In this document: positions 1 through 7,560 of the stretch, in pieces
Layout of the letters: every line of letters begins with the position of its first letter
How positions within the stretch are numbered: position 1 is the first letter of the stretch
NCBI RefSeq assembly: GCF_020850895.1
Contig: NZ_JADZDS010000083.1
Span: forward strand, 1-58,726
Length of the DNA stretch: 58,726 nt
Source of the DNA: Thermomonas sp.
GTDB lineage: Bacteria; Pseudomonadota; Gammaproteobacteria; Xanthomonadales; Xanthomonadaceae
Direction of reading: 5' to 3'
Made by a program: the position numbers and the translations under genes
The notes under the pieces: generated by a model
The model's input: the letters and a program-made list of their open reading frames with translations, nothing else
What the model was told of the DNA's origin: nothing
Databases searched by the model: none

Positions 1-48
1 ACTGCAGATCCCCCTTGAGAGCGTGTGCGCTGCTGTTAATGTGCGTCC

Positions 49-78
49 CTGCACAAGAGCCTGCACATCCTTGTGCAG
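49..78 (+). other. Perfect stem in the 23S-5S spacer
   Basis: CTGCACAAG (49-57) and its exact reverse complement CTTGTGCAG (70-78) flank a 12-nt loop about 30 nt before the 5S gene. Stems in this position are common in rRNA spacers and may serve as processing sites; that role is inferred. Positions 1-110 hold no coding sequence, and I do not recognise the 23S 3' end here, so it probably lies just outside the window. Confidence 0.5.
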
Positions 79-110
79 ACTTCTAAACAAGCGAGCGACC
101 CTCCACCCTC

Positions 111-226
111 TCCCTGGTGACAACAGCGCTGTGGTCCCACCCGATCCCATCCCGAACTCGGAAGTGAAACGCAGCCGCGCCGATGGTAGTGTGCATCCGC
201 ATGCAAGAGTAGGTCATCGCCAGGGC
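111..226 (+). rRNA. rrf: 5S ribosomal RNA
   Basis: This is a 5S rRNA of about 116 nt. The terminal helix I pairs CCCTGG (112-117) with CCAGGG (220-225). The conserved internal stretch CCGAACTCGGAAGTGAAAC and the CGATGGTAGT segment sit at the expected places. It is the last gene of an rRNA operon that enters from the left edge, and an intrinsic terminator follows 14 nt later. The ends are set from helix I and could be off by one or two bases. Confidence 0.95.
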
Positions 227-239
227 CTTTTTTGAAAGC

Positions 240-268
240 AAACCCCCAGCTCAATGAGCTGGGGGTTT
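240..268 (+). terminator. Intrinsic terminator of the rRNA operon
   Basis: AAACCCCCAGCTCA pairs with TGAGCTGGGGGTTT (14 bp, tight loop) just after the 5S gene. A T-run (228-234) also follows the 5S 3' end. This is the first of three similar hairpins in the next 290 bases. Confidence 0.85.
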
Positions 269-296
269 GTCTTTGCGGCCGTGCTGATGGTGTTCA

Positions 297-398
297 TGCC
301 AGCCCGTTGCTGTACCTCGCGCAGCGGCGGACTGCAACAGGTCATCGCCAGGGCCTTTTGCCCAAAACCCCCGATCAGCTCACTGGTCGGGGGTTTTT
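297..398 (+). repeat. 5S 3'-end copy plus terminator, unit 1
   Basis: AGGTCATCGCCAGGGCCTT (339-357) is identical to the last bases of the 5S gene and its trailer (211-229), but no 5S body precedes it. A terminator-like hairpin follows at 364-398 (AAAACCCCCGA with TCGGGGGTTTT and a T-run). The unit starts at TGCCAGCCCGTTGCTGT (297) and recurs 131 nt downstream. It is probably a remnant of a duplicated 5S gene or of recombination between rRNA operon ends. Confidence 0.75.
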
Positions 399-427
399 CT
401 ACTGCGGTGTGTCGATGACAGTGAGTC

Positions 428-526
428 TGCCAGCCCGTTGCTGTGCGCCGCGCAGCGGCGGACTGCAACAGGTCATCGCCAGGGCCTTATCCCAAACCCC
501 CGATCTGATATCTGGTCGGGGGTTTT
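428..526 (+). repeat. 5S 3'-end copy plus terminator, unit 2
   Basis: This is the second copy of the 131-nt unit. The 19-base 5S tail recurs at 470-488, and a third hairpin at 494-526 pairs AAACCCCCGA with TCGGGGGTTT. The bases before the tail match unit 1 except for a few changes. The hairpin also lies just beyond the 3' end of proC, which is transcribed toward it, so it could terminate transcription from both sides. Confidence 0.75.
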
Positions 527-565
527 ACTTTGCAGCGAAGCCGCTCCGGGGTTGCTGATGACGAT

Positions 566-1411
566 TCAGTCGTTTGCGGCAGACAGTTCGACACCGCGGA
601 CACGGGCCGAATGGATTGCTTGCGAGACCAAGCCGCGGAACCCACCGGCTTCGAACGAGTCCAGTGCTGCTTGGGTCGTCCCGTTCGGGGAGGTGACGCG
701 TCGCCGCAACTCGGCGGCGTCTACATCGGACTCGGTGAGCATGCGGCCAGCGCCGTGGATGGTTTGCAGGGCAAGTCGGCGTGCAGTTTCGGGTGGCAGG
801 CCTTCCTGGATGCCGGCAGCGATCATCGCCTCGGCGAGCAGGAAAACGTAGGCCGGACCGCTGCCGGACAGGGCGGTAACGGCGTCCAGCTGTGATTCTT
901 CCTCGATCCAGACGGTGATCCCGGCTGCGGCCAGCAGCGACTGAGCCAAGTTGCGTCCGTGGGGTTCCACTCCTGGGCGCGCATACAATCCTGCGGCGCC
1001 CGCGCCCAGGAGGGACGGTGTATTCGGCATGACCCGGATAATCCGGATGCCCCCCCCCAGCCACCGGTCGATCTGTTCGCTGGTGATCCCGGCGGCGATG
1101 GAAATGACCAGCGGATGCACCGCCTGTGCGCGTCCGATCAGGCTTTCGCAGACCTGGCGAAGGATCTGCGGTTTGACCGCGAACACCCAGGTGGATGCAC
1201 TTTCGACGGCATCTCGCGCATGTGCATGGTCGACGATGCCGAAATCCCTGCGCAATGCTTCGCGCAAGGGTGCAACCGGTTCGGCGACATGGATCCGTTC
1301 GGGTGTGCCACCTTGGCGAAGCAGTCCTCCGATCAGGCTGCGAGCCATGTTGCCGCCACCGATGAAGGCGATCGGATCCGAAAAATGGTCGGGGGCGATT
1401 GGATTGGTCAT
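566..1411 (-). CDS. proC: Pyrroline-5-carboxylate reductase
   Basis: A 281-aa cytoplasmic enzyme that reduces 1-pyrroline-5-carboxylate to proline with NAD(P)H, the last step of proline synthesis. The N-terminal Rossmann motif AFIGGGNMA lies near residue 15. The family's ALSGSGPAYVF segment is in the second half. The C-terminal signature region (SPNGTTQAALDSFEAGG) that shapes the active site is present. Length fits the family (about 270 aa). The gene follows yggS by 39 nt on the same strand, an arrangement common in proteobacteria. No Shine-Dalgarno is visible before the ATG. putA, which degrades proline, lies 30 kb away in the same window. Confidence 0.96.
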   Translation of the reverse strand: MTNPIAPDHFSDPIAFIGGGNMARSLIGGLLRQGGTPERIHVAEPVAPLREALRRDFGIVDHAHARDAVESASTWVFAVKPQILRQVCESLIGRAQAVHPLVISIAAGITSEQIDRWLGGGIRIIRVMPNTPSLLGAGAAGLYARPGVEPHGRNLAQSLLAAAGITVWIEEESQLDAVTALSGSGPAYVFLLAEAMIAAGIQEGLPPETARRLALQTIHGAGRMLTESDVDAAELRRRVTSPNGTTQAALDSFEAGGFRGLVSQAIHSARVRGVELSAAND

Positions 1412-1450
1412 GGGAGTCGGGTGATTGGTTTTCGGGGGCAGTTCGGGAGA

Positions 1451-2167
1451 TCAAGGTTTCCGTGGCCGTGGGCCGAACAGGGCGCTGCCGACGCGCACCA
1501 TTGTCGCGCCTTCTTCGATGGCTTCGATGAAATCCTCGCTCATGCCCAATGACAGGGTGTCGATGCCAGCCGAGTCCTGCTGCAGTCGTGAAAACAACCG
1601 ACCCATGTTCCGGAACGCAGTGCGCCGGCGGTCCATGTCGGGGTCGGGTGAGGGGATCGCCATCAAACCGCGCAGCCGCAGGCGTGGCTGGTCGGCGATG
1701 GCCGCGGCCAGGGGAATGATGTCGAGCGGGCTACAGCCAGACTTGCTTGCTTCGTCGTCGATGTTGACCTGGATGAGGACGTTCAGCGGGGGCAGCGCGT
1801 CAGGGCGATGGCGAGCCAACGCCGCCACCAGCTTGGGCCGATCCACGGTCTGGACCCAATCGAAGCTGCGGGCTGCCTGCTCTGCCTTGTTCGACTGCAG
1901 GTGGCCGATCAGGTGCCACTCCAACCCTAGCTCGCGCAATGCGGCGATTTTCGGCAGGGCTTCCTGCACGTAATTTTCGCCGAAGGCGCGCTGTCCTGCG
2001 GCAGCAACGCTGGCGATCGCTTCCGGATCGCGGGTTTTGGAAACAACCAGAAGCTGGACGGATGGCCTCCCGGAGGGGCGGCACGCGTTGTCGATCAGTG
2101 AGAGAATCCGCTGCAGGGCGGGGTTAGGGGCGACGTTTCTAGGCACGGTGGTTGAACGTGTATGCAT
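1451..2167 (-). CDS. yggS: YggS/PLPBP-family pyridoxal phosphate homeostasis protein
   Basis: A 238-aa protein of the PLP-binding YggS (PROSC/PLPBP) family, which buffers pyridoxal 5'-phosphate and affects amino-acid pools but has no confirmed enzymatic activity. The PLP lysine is K44 in LLVVSKTRD. The GENYVQEA, HLIGHLQSNK and LSLGMSEDFIEAIEEG motifs are all present. It is first in a pair with proC and divergent from pilT. TATGAG lies exactly 6 nt before the ATG, so the message may be leaderless; no Shine-Dalgarno is visible. Confidence 0.93.
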   Translation of the reverse strand: MHTRSTTVPRNVAPNPALQRILSLIDNACRPSGRPSVQLLVVSKTRDPEAIASVAAAGQRAFGENYVQEALPKIAALRELGLEWHLIGHLQSNKAEQAARSFDWVQTVDRPKLVAALARHRPDALPPLNVLIQVNIDDEASKSGCSPLDIIPLAAAIADQPRLRLRGLMAIPSPDPDMDRRRTAFRNMGRLFSRLQQDSAGIDTLSLGMSEDFIEAIEEGATMVRVGSALFGPRPRKP

Positions 2168-2181
2168 CTGGCGCTCATACT
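2152..2181 (+). promoter_or_regulatory. Candidate pilT promoter
   Basis: TTGAAC (2152-2157) and CATACT (2176-2181) are separated by 18 bp and match the -35 and -10 consensus at four of six bases each. They would give a start near 2188 and a leader of about 80 nt before pilT. The -10 overlaps the opposite-strand TATGAG box before yggS, so the two divergent promoters would compete. Confidence 0.4.
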
Positions 2182-2266
2182 GCCGGCTGGGGCAGCGCGG
2201 CGCCAGCGTGCGAACGTGGAAGCCCGGGGCGACACACTCACCATTGGAAAGGCGAAGGGAGTACGC

Positions 2267-3304
2267 ATGGACATTGCCGAACTGCTGGCATTCTCGGTCA
2301 AGAACAAGGCCTCAGACTTGCATCTGTCGGCGGGGCTGCCGCCGATGATACGCGTGGACGGCGACGTACGCCGCATCAACATCCCGGCGCTCGACCACAA
2401 GCAGGTCCATGCACTGGTGTACGACATCATGTCGGACAAGCAGCGTCGCGATTTCGAAGAGTTCCTCGAATGCGACTTCTCGTTCGAGATCCCGGGGCTG
2501 GCCCGCTTCCGCGTCAATGCCTTCAACCAGAACCGCGGCGCCGGTGCGGTGTTCCGCACCATTCCCTCGGAGGTGCTTTCGCTGGAGGATCTCGGCTGTC
2601 CACGCATCTTCAAGGAGTTGATCGAACAGCCGCAGGGCCTGATCCTGGTCACCGGGCCGACCGGCTCGGGCAAGTCGACCACGCTGGCGGCGATGATCGA
2701 CTACATCAACAAGAAGGACTACAGCCACATCCTGTCAGTCGAGGATCCGATCGAATTCGTCCACACTGCGCAGAAGTGCCTGATCAACCAACGCGAAGTG
2801 CATCGCGACACCCACGGCTTCAACGAAGCGCTGCGCTCGGCACTGCGTGAAGACCCGGACATCATCCTGGTCGGTGAATTGCGTGACCTCGAGACCATCC
2901 GCCTGGCGTTGACCGCGGCGGAAACCGGCCACTTGGTGTTCGCCACCTTGCACACCAGCTCGGCGGCCAAGACCATCGACCGCATCATCGACGTGTTCCC
3001 CGCCGGCGAGAAGCCGATGGTGCGCTCGATGCTGTCGGAATCCTTGCGCGCGGTGATCGCGCAGGCGCTGCTGAAGAAAATCGGCGGCGGCCGCACCGCG
3101 GCGTGGGAGATCATGGTCGGCACCCCGGCGATCCGCAACCTGATCCGCGAGGACAAGGTGGCGCAGATGTATTCGGCGATCCAGACCGGCCAGGCGCAAG
3201 GCATGCAGACGCTGGACCAGCACCTGCAGGATCTGACCAAACGTGGCATGGTCAGCAGGCAGCAGGCACACGATTATGCCAAGGACAAGCGGTTGTTCGA
3301 ATAA
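2267..3304 (+). CDS. pilT: Type IV pilus retraction ATPase PilT
   Basis: A 345-aa secretion-superfamily ATPase that powers pilus retraction and twitching motility at the inner-membrane base. Walker A GPTGSGKST is at residues 130-138, an Asp box (SVEDPIEF) near 158, Walker B with VGELRD near 202, His-box residues (TLHTSSAAKTIDR) near 228, and the PilT-specific AIRNLIRE motif at 288-295. The start at MDIAELL is preferred to an in-frame ATG 105 nt upstream: it has a GAAGGGA ribosome site and gives the family length. pilU follows after 15 nt. Confidence 0.97.
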   Translation: MDIAELLAFSVKNKASDLHLSAGLPPMIRVDGDVRRINIPALDHKQVHALVYDIMSDKQRRDFEEFLECDFSFEIPGLARFRVNAFNQNRGAGAVFRTIPSEVLSLEDLGCPRIFKELIEQPQGLILVTGPTGSGKSTTLAAMIDYINKKDYSHILSVEDPIEFVHTAQKCLINQREVHRDTHGFNEALRSALREDPDIILVGELRDLETIRLALTAAETGHLVFATLHTSSAAKTIDRIIDVFPAGEKPMVRSMLSESLRAVIAQALLKKIGGGRTAAWEIMVGTPAIRNLIREDKVAQMYSAIQTGQAQGMQTLDQHLQDLTKRGMVSRQQAHDYAKDKRLFE

Positions 3305-3319
3305 GGCCGGGAGCCAAAG

Positions 3320-4450
3320 ATGAGCAGCATCGATTTCACCTCGTTTCTCAAGCTGATGGCGCATCAGAAGGCGTCGGACCTGTTCATCACCGCGGGCATG
3401 CCGCCGTCGATGAAGGTCCACGGCAAGATCAGCCCGATCACCCAGAACCCGCTGACGCCGCAGCAGTCTCGCGACCTGGTGCTGAACGTGATGTCGCCGC
3501 AGCAGCGCGAGGAGTTCGAAAAAACCCACGAGTGCAACTTCGCGATCGGCGTGTCAGGCGTGGGCCGCTTCCGCGTGAGTTGTTTCTACCAGCGCAACCA
3601 GGTCGGCATGGTGCTGCGACGGATCGAGACGCGCATCCCGACGGTCGAGGAACTCAGCCTGCCGCCGGTGATCAAGTCGCTGGCGATGACCAAGCGCGGC
3701 ATCATCATCTTCGTCGGTGCCACCGGCACGGGTAAGTCCACGTCGCTCGCGTCGATGATCGGCTATCGCAATGCCAACTCGACCGGCCACATCATCACGA
3801 TCGAGGATCCGATCGAGTTCGTGCACAAGCACGACGGCTGCATCATCACCCAGCGTGAAGTCGGCATCGACACCGACAGCTGGGAGAACGCGCTGAAGAA
3901 CACCCTGCGCCAGGCACCAGACGTGATCATGATCGGCGAGGTGCGTACCCGCGAAGGCATGGACCACGCGATCGCGTTCGCGGAAACCGGCCACTTGGTG
4001 CTGTGCACCCTGCATGCCAACAACGCCAACCAGGCGATGGATCGCATCATCAACTTCTTCCCGGAAGATCGCCGCAGCCAACTGTTGATGGACCTGTCGC
4101 TGAACCTCAAGGGCGTGGTCGCCCAGCAACTGATCCCCACCCCGGACGGCAAGGCGCGGAGGGTGGCGATGGAGATCCTTCTGGGCACGCCGCTGGTGCA
4201 GGACTACATCCGCGACGGCGAGATCCACAAGCTGAAGGAGGTGATGAAGGAATCCGTGCAGATGGGCATGAAGACCTTCGACCAGAGCCTGTTCGAGCTG
4301 TACCAGGCCGGCGAGATCAGCTACGAGGATGCCCTGCGGTTTGCCGACTCCTCCAACGAAGTGCGCTTGCGCATCAAGCTGGCCCAAGGTGGCGATGCCA
4401 CCACCTTGGCCCAGGGCCTGGATGGGGTGCAGATCGCCGAAACGCGCTGA
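3320..4450 (+). CDS. pilU: Type IV pilus retraction ATPase PilU
   Basis: A 376-aa PilT paralogue that works with PilT as an accessory retraction motor. Walker A GATGTGKST is at residues 133-141; the Asp box TIEDPIEF, Walker B MIGEVRTREGM and the TLHANNANQAMDRI His box follow. The C-terminal tail is longer than in PilT, as is usual for PilU. A GGAG-type site precedes the ATG. It forms a two-gene operon with pilT; no other pilus gene is in the window. Confidence 0.96.
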   Translation: MSSIDFTSFLKLMAHQKASDLFITAGMPPSMKVHGKISPITQNPLTPQQSRDLVLNVMSPQQREEFEKTHECNFAIGVSGVGRFRVSCFYQRNQVGMVLRRIETRIPTVEELSLPPVIKSLAMTKRGIIIFVGATGTGKSTSLASMIGYRNANSTGHIITIEDPIEFVHKHDGCIITQREVGIDTDSWENALKNTLRQAPDVIMIGEVRTREGMDHAIAFAETGHLVLCTLHANNANQAMDRIINFFPEDRRSQLLMDLSLNLKGVVAQQLIPTPDGKARRVAMEILLGTPLVQDYIRDGEIHKLKEVMKESVQMGMKTFDQSLFELYQAGEISYEDALRFADSSNEVRLRIKLAQGGDATTLAQGLDGVQIAETR

Positions 4451-4464
4451 ATTCTGCGCCATGT

Positions 4465-4496
4465 GATGCCGCTGCGCGTCCTTGGGCGGCGGCATC
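4465..4496 (+). terminator. Possible hairpin after pilU
   Basis: GATGCCGC (4465-4472) and GCGGCATC (4489-4496) form a perfect 8-bp stem 15 nt after the pilU stop. There is no T-run, so this is a weak candidate that might instead protect the mRNA end. Confidence 0.3.
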
Positions 4497-4591
4497 GGCA
4501 ATGCAGTGGTTCAAGTGTTTCCCGGCCGGAAAGCAACGCGCCTGACCTCCGGGCGGATGGCATGTGCCCGGCTTGCCTTAGAATGGCGGGC

Positions 4592-5158
4592 ATGAACGGG
4601 CAAGAACATGGGTTCGGCAACCACCTGCTAATCGCCCTGCCTTCGATGTGCGACCCCAACTTCGAGCGCAGCGTGACGCTGGTGTGCCAGCACGACGGCG
4701 AGGGGGCCATGGGGGTGATGGTCAATCGTGCGTCCGAATACACCGTGGGCGAGATCCTGAAGCAAATGGGCGTCAGTTGCGACGACGCAGAACTGCGTGA
4801 TCAGAAAGTGCTTTCCGGTGGACCGGTGCACCCCGAGCGCGGGTTTGTCCTGCATGACGGTGAAACGACCTGGGACTCCACCCTCAAGGTGGGCGATGGA
4901 CTGTTCCTGACCACGTCACGCGACGTGCTCGAGGCGATGGCGCGTGGCAACGGGCCGCCGCAGGCGCTGGTGGCGCTGGGTTGCGCCGGCTGGGGGGCAG
5001 GGCAGCTCGAACAGGAGTTGGTGGACGACAGCTGGCTGTTGGTGCCGAATCGTCGTGACGTGCTATTCGAGTTGCCCCTGGCGCAGCGCTGGAAGGCGGC
5101 AGCCGGGAGCATCGGCGTGGATCTGGTCAACCACGCCAGTCACAGCGGGCACGCATGA
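4592..5158 (+). CDS. yqgE: YqgE/AlgH family protein (UPF0301)
   Basis: A 188-aa protein of the YqgE/AlgH family, whose biochemical role is not settled. It carries the family start [11 protein letters not shown], the GVMVNR motif, the [16 protein letters not shown] block and the conserved [11 protein letters not shown] segment. The start at MNGQEHG fits homologues; an ATG 9 nt upstream is an alternative. TAGAAT ends 7 nt before this ATG, so the message may be leaderless. The gene overlaps ruvX by 4 nt (ATGA), the usual yqgE-ruvX coupling. Confidence 0.93.
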   Translation: MNGQEHGFGNHLLIALPSMCDPNFERSVTLVCQHDGEGAMGVMVNRASEYTVGEILKQMGVSCDDAELRDQKVLSGGPVHPERGFVLHDGETTWDSTLKVGDGLFLTTSRDVLEAMARGNGPPQALVALGCAGWGAGQLEQELVDDSWLLVPNRRDVLFELPLAQRWKAAAGSIGVDLVNHASHSGHA

Positions 5159-5655
5159 ACGCCACCGGGGACGCCGGCGCAACGGCTGGGACGGGACCGA
5201 AAGCGATCCCTGCGAACGGAACCGTGCTTGGGTTCGACGTTGGGGCGCGCCGGATCGGCGTGGCGGTTGGCAATGCCTTGACCGGCAGTGCCCGCGCGGT
5301 GGCCGTGGTCGACGTGCATGCGGTCGGTCCCGACTGGTCACATGCCGACAGGCTGCTGCGCGAGTGGCGTCCCGACGGCTTGGTCGTTGGCGATCCGATG
5401 ACCCTCGATGGCGGCGACCAGCCGATCCGCAAGGCCGCTCGCGATTTCGCCCGGGAATTGCACCAGCGCACTCGCTTGCCGGTGGTGATGGTCGACGAGC
5501 GCAACAGCTCGCAGGAAGCCGCTCGCCGGTTTGCAGTCGCCCGCGCCGAAGGTCGCAGCAAGCGACGGGACGCCGATGCGCTGGATGCGTTGGCGGCGGC
5601 GATCATCCTCGAACGCTGGCTGGCATCGCCGCAACTCGCACTGCCGGTAGATTGA
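5155..5655 (+). CDS. ruvX: Putative Holliday junction resolvase RuvX (YqgF)
   Basis: A 166-aa RNase H-fold nuclease of the YqgF/RuvX family, linked to Holliday junction resolution and, in some bacteria, 16S rRNA 3'-end maturation. The acidic motif [14 protein letters not shown] (D28), the [10 protein letters not shown] strand, the [10 protein letters not shown] block and the C-terminal [15 protein letters not shown] acidic segment are all present. The N-terminal 22 residues are variable and low in complexity. It is translationally coupled to yqgE and followed 43 nt later by pyrB. Confidence 0.93.
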   Translation: MNATGDAGATAGTGPKAIPANGTVLGFDVGARRIGVAVGNALTGSARAVAVVDVHAVGPDWSHADRLLREWRPDGLVVGDPMTLDGGDQPIRKAARDFARELHQRTRLPVVMVDERNSSQEAARRFAVARAEGRSKRRDADALDALAAAIILERWLASPQLALPVD

Positions 5656-5698
5656 TGGTCGGCAATCCGTTCCATGAACCCCTGAAGTCCAGTCCCGC

Positions 5699-6634
5699 AT
5701 GAATTCGCAACTCGGCATCATAGGCAGCCCACATCACTTGCTTGGGCTGGATGGCATTTCGGTCGATCGGCTGCATGCGTTGTTGCGGCGTGCGCAGGTG
5801 TTCGCGGCAGGCGAAGAGTCGCCCAATGCGCTGGCTGGCGTAGCGGTGTGCACGCTGTTCTTCGAGCCCTCCACGCGCACCCGCTTGAGCTTCCAGCTTG
5901 CGGCACAGCGGCTGGGCGCGCACATCCTCAATTTCGATGCGTCCACGTCGTCGGCCACCAAGGGCGAGACCGATCTCGACACGTTCCGCACCATCCAGGC
6001 CATGGGTGTGCGCGGCTTCGTGGTTCGGCACAAGGCGGATGGCGCGGTGGCGGCGCTGGCTGCGGAGGCTGCTCCAGGCGTGGCGGTGGTGAATGCCGGC
6101 GACGGTCGCAGCGAGCACCCCACCCAAGGGCTGCTGGACATGCTGACCCTGCGCCAGGCCAAGGGCGAGGATTTCTCCAGGCTCAAGGTGGTGATCGTGG
6201 GCGACGTCAAGCATTCACGGGTGGCCCGCAGTGATCTGCACGCGCTGCGCACGCTCGGCTGCAGCGAGATTCGCGTGTGCGGCCCGGCATCGCTGTTGCC
6301 GGATGCCGGCACGCTGGCCGGTTGCGCCGTGACCGACGATTTCGATGCCGCGCTGGACGGCGTGGATGCAGTGATGATGCTGCGCCTGCAGCGCGAGCGT
6401 ATGGCTGAGGGACTGGTGGCTTCGCTGGACGAGTACCACCGCGATTACGGCCTGACTTCAGCACGCCTGCGCCGCGCCGCGCCGGAGGCCATCGTCATGC
6501 ATCCGGGCCCGATGAATCGCGGCGTCGAAATCACCGATGAAGTCGCCGACGGCTCGCGGTCACGCATCCTGGATCAGGTCGCCAATGGCGTCGCGGTGCG
6601 GATGGCGGTGCTGGAGGCGGTGCTGGGAAGATAG
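5699..6634 (+). CDS. pyrB: Aspartate carbamoyltransferase catalytic chain
   Basis: A 311-aa enzyme that makes carbamoyl-aspartate from carbamoyl phosphate and aspartate, the committed step of pyrimidine synthesis. The carbamoyl-phosphate site FEPSTRTR is at residues 55-62, the loop SATKGE at 85-90, and HPTQ at 140-143; the aspartate-binding R and HPGP motifs are near the C terminus. No pyrI regulatory chain and no inactive pyrC-like subunit gene follows, unlike in Pseudomonas; a convergent gene comes next. The start has no clear Shine-Dalgarno. Confidence 0.96.
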   Translation: MNSQLGIIGSPHHLLGLDGISVDRLHALLRRAQVFAAGEESPNALAGVAVCTLFFEPSTRTRLSFQLAAQRLGAHILNFDASTSSATKGETDLDTFRTIQAMGVRGFVVRHKADGAVAALAAEAAPGVAVVNAGDGRSEHPTQGLLDMLTLRQAKGEDFSRLKVVIVGDVKHSRVARSDLHALRTLGCSEIRVCGPASLLPDAGTLAGCAVTDDFDAALDGVDAVMMLRLQRERMAEGLVASLDEYHRDYGLTSARLRRAAPEAIVMHPGPMNRGVEITDEVADGSRSRILDQVANGVAVRMAVLEAVLGR

Positions 6635-6729
6635 TGGTGTGTCGAAACACTCCGCAATCGGACGGCTGAGCCGCTCTCGGGTCCAGACGCAGACGCGCTT
6701 GTGACTGCAACTCTGGCGCGGTCGCCGGT

Positions 6730-7527
6730 TCAGGGTCTGGCTTGGTTGCGTCGATCCTGGATGTACTGCAATTCGCGTTGTGCCAGATCGTTGCCGGGTT
6801 CGACGACGAGCGAGTCCTGATAGGCCTGTTCGGCGGCCTGCAAATCGCCCAGTTCGACCAAGGTATAGCCGAGGCCACGCAAGGCAATGGCTTTCATGCC
6901 AGCATTGCTCTGGTAGCGGTCGATCAACTGCAGGGCGAGGCGGTAGTCAGCGAGGGCCTCGCTGTTTCGATGCAGCTGGTTCAACACGAAGCCGCGTTCA
7001 ACCCGAGGATCGGCCCACAGGGTGGCAAGGCCGACGGCCTTGTCGAGGTAAGCAAGCGCCTTTTCGAAGTTCCTGGCTTCAACGGCGATGTAGCCGAGGA
7101 TGTTGTAGGACTGCGGGCAGGCCATGTCGACCCAGTCGACGGGTTCACTGTCCTGGCGCGAGGCCATGTAGCTCTGGTACTCGGATGCAGTGGCGACGCT
7201 GACCAGAGCACGGCCTGAGGCGAGCAGGCGATCGCAGTACTCAGTGACCGGAGCCAATCGGGCGACGGCCTGTTCGAGGCGTTGGGCTGCCACATCGGCT
7301 TGGGCAAGGCCGAGCGTATCGCGGAACTGCGAGCCCATCGCCTGCCGTTCCGCCTCGATGGCCGGAGTGGCGGTGCGGACGATGGTCCGGCCCTTCGTGG
7401 GTGGGCTTTTGTTGGGCTGGTTCGATTCAGGCTGAGGCTGAGCTTGGGCAAAGGCGATCCCGGTGCCACAGGCGGAAAGCGCGGCCGCGAGCAACAGTCG
7501 AGTTGCGAGCGATGGAATGATTGGCAT
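6730..7527 (-). CDS. Secreted tetratricopeptide-repeat protein
   Basis: A 265-aa protein with an N-terminal export signal. The hydrophobic stretch LLLAAALSAC could be a lipobox (Cys after LSA), or cleavage could occur at AFAQA, so lipoprotein or periplasmic form is open. Several TPR-like helical repeats fill the C-terminal two thirds (for example FEKALAYLDKAVGLA, YRLALQLIDRYQSN and ELGDLQAAEQAYQDSL). TPRs mediate protein-protein contacts; no specific function can be assigned. The ATG is preferred to a GTG 9 nt upstream, because AGGTG then sits at ribosome-site distance. It is convergent with pyrB. Confidence 0.8.
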   Translation of the reverse strand: MPIIPSLATRLLLAAALSACGTGIAFAQAQPQPESNQPNKSPPTKGRTIVRTATPAIEAERQAMGSQFRDTLGLAQADVAAQRLEQAVARLAPVTEYCDRLLASGRALVSVATASEYQSYMASRQDSEPVDWVDMACPQSYNILGYIAVEARNFEKALAYLDKAVGLATLWADPRVERGFVLNQLHRNSEALADYRLALQLIDRYQSNAGMKAIALRGLGYTLVELGDLQAAEQAYQDSLVVEPGNDLAQRELQYIQDRRNQARP

Positions 7528-7560
7528 GTGGGACACCTGAGTCGAGATCCGGACATCAGG

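Larger units (their letters stand above)
269..565. other. Gene-free stretch between 5S rRNA and proC
   Basis: No convincing coding sequence is present. The open frames here run through the repeats and hairpins and have no protein-like features. The content is the two 5S-tail units and their hairpins described separately, then about 40 nt up to the proC stop codon. Confidence 0.7.

Noticed and set aside
297-526. CRISPR-like or satellite array
   Set aside because: There are only two 131-nt units plus the 5S end itself, and the repeated part is rRNA tail and terminator, not short repeats with unique spacers.
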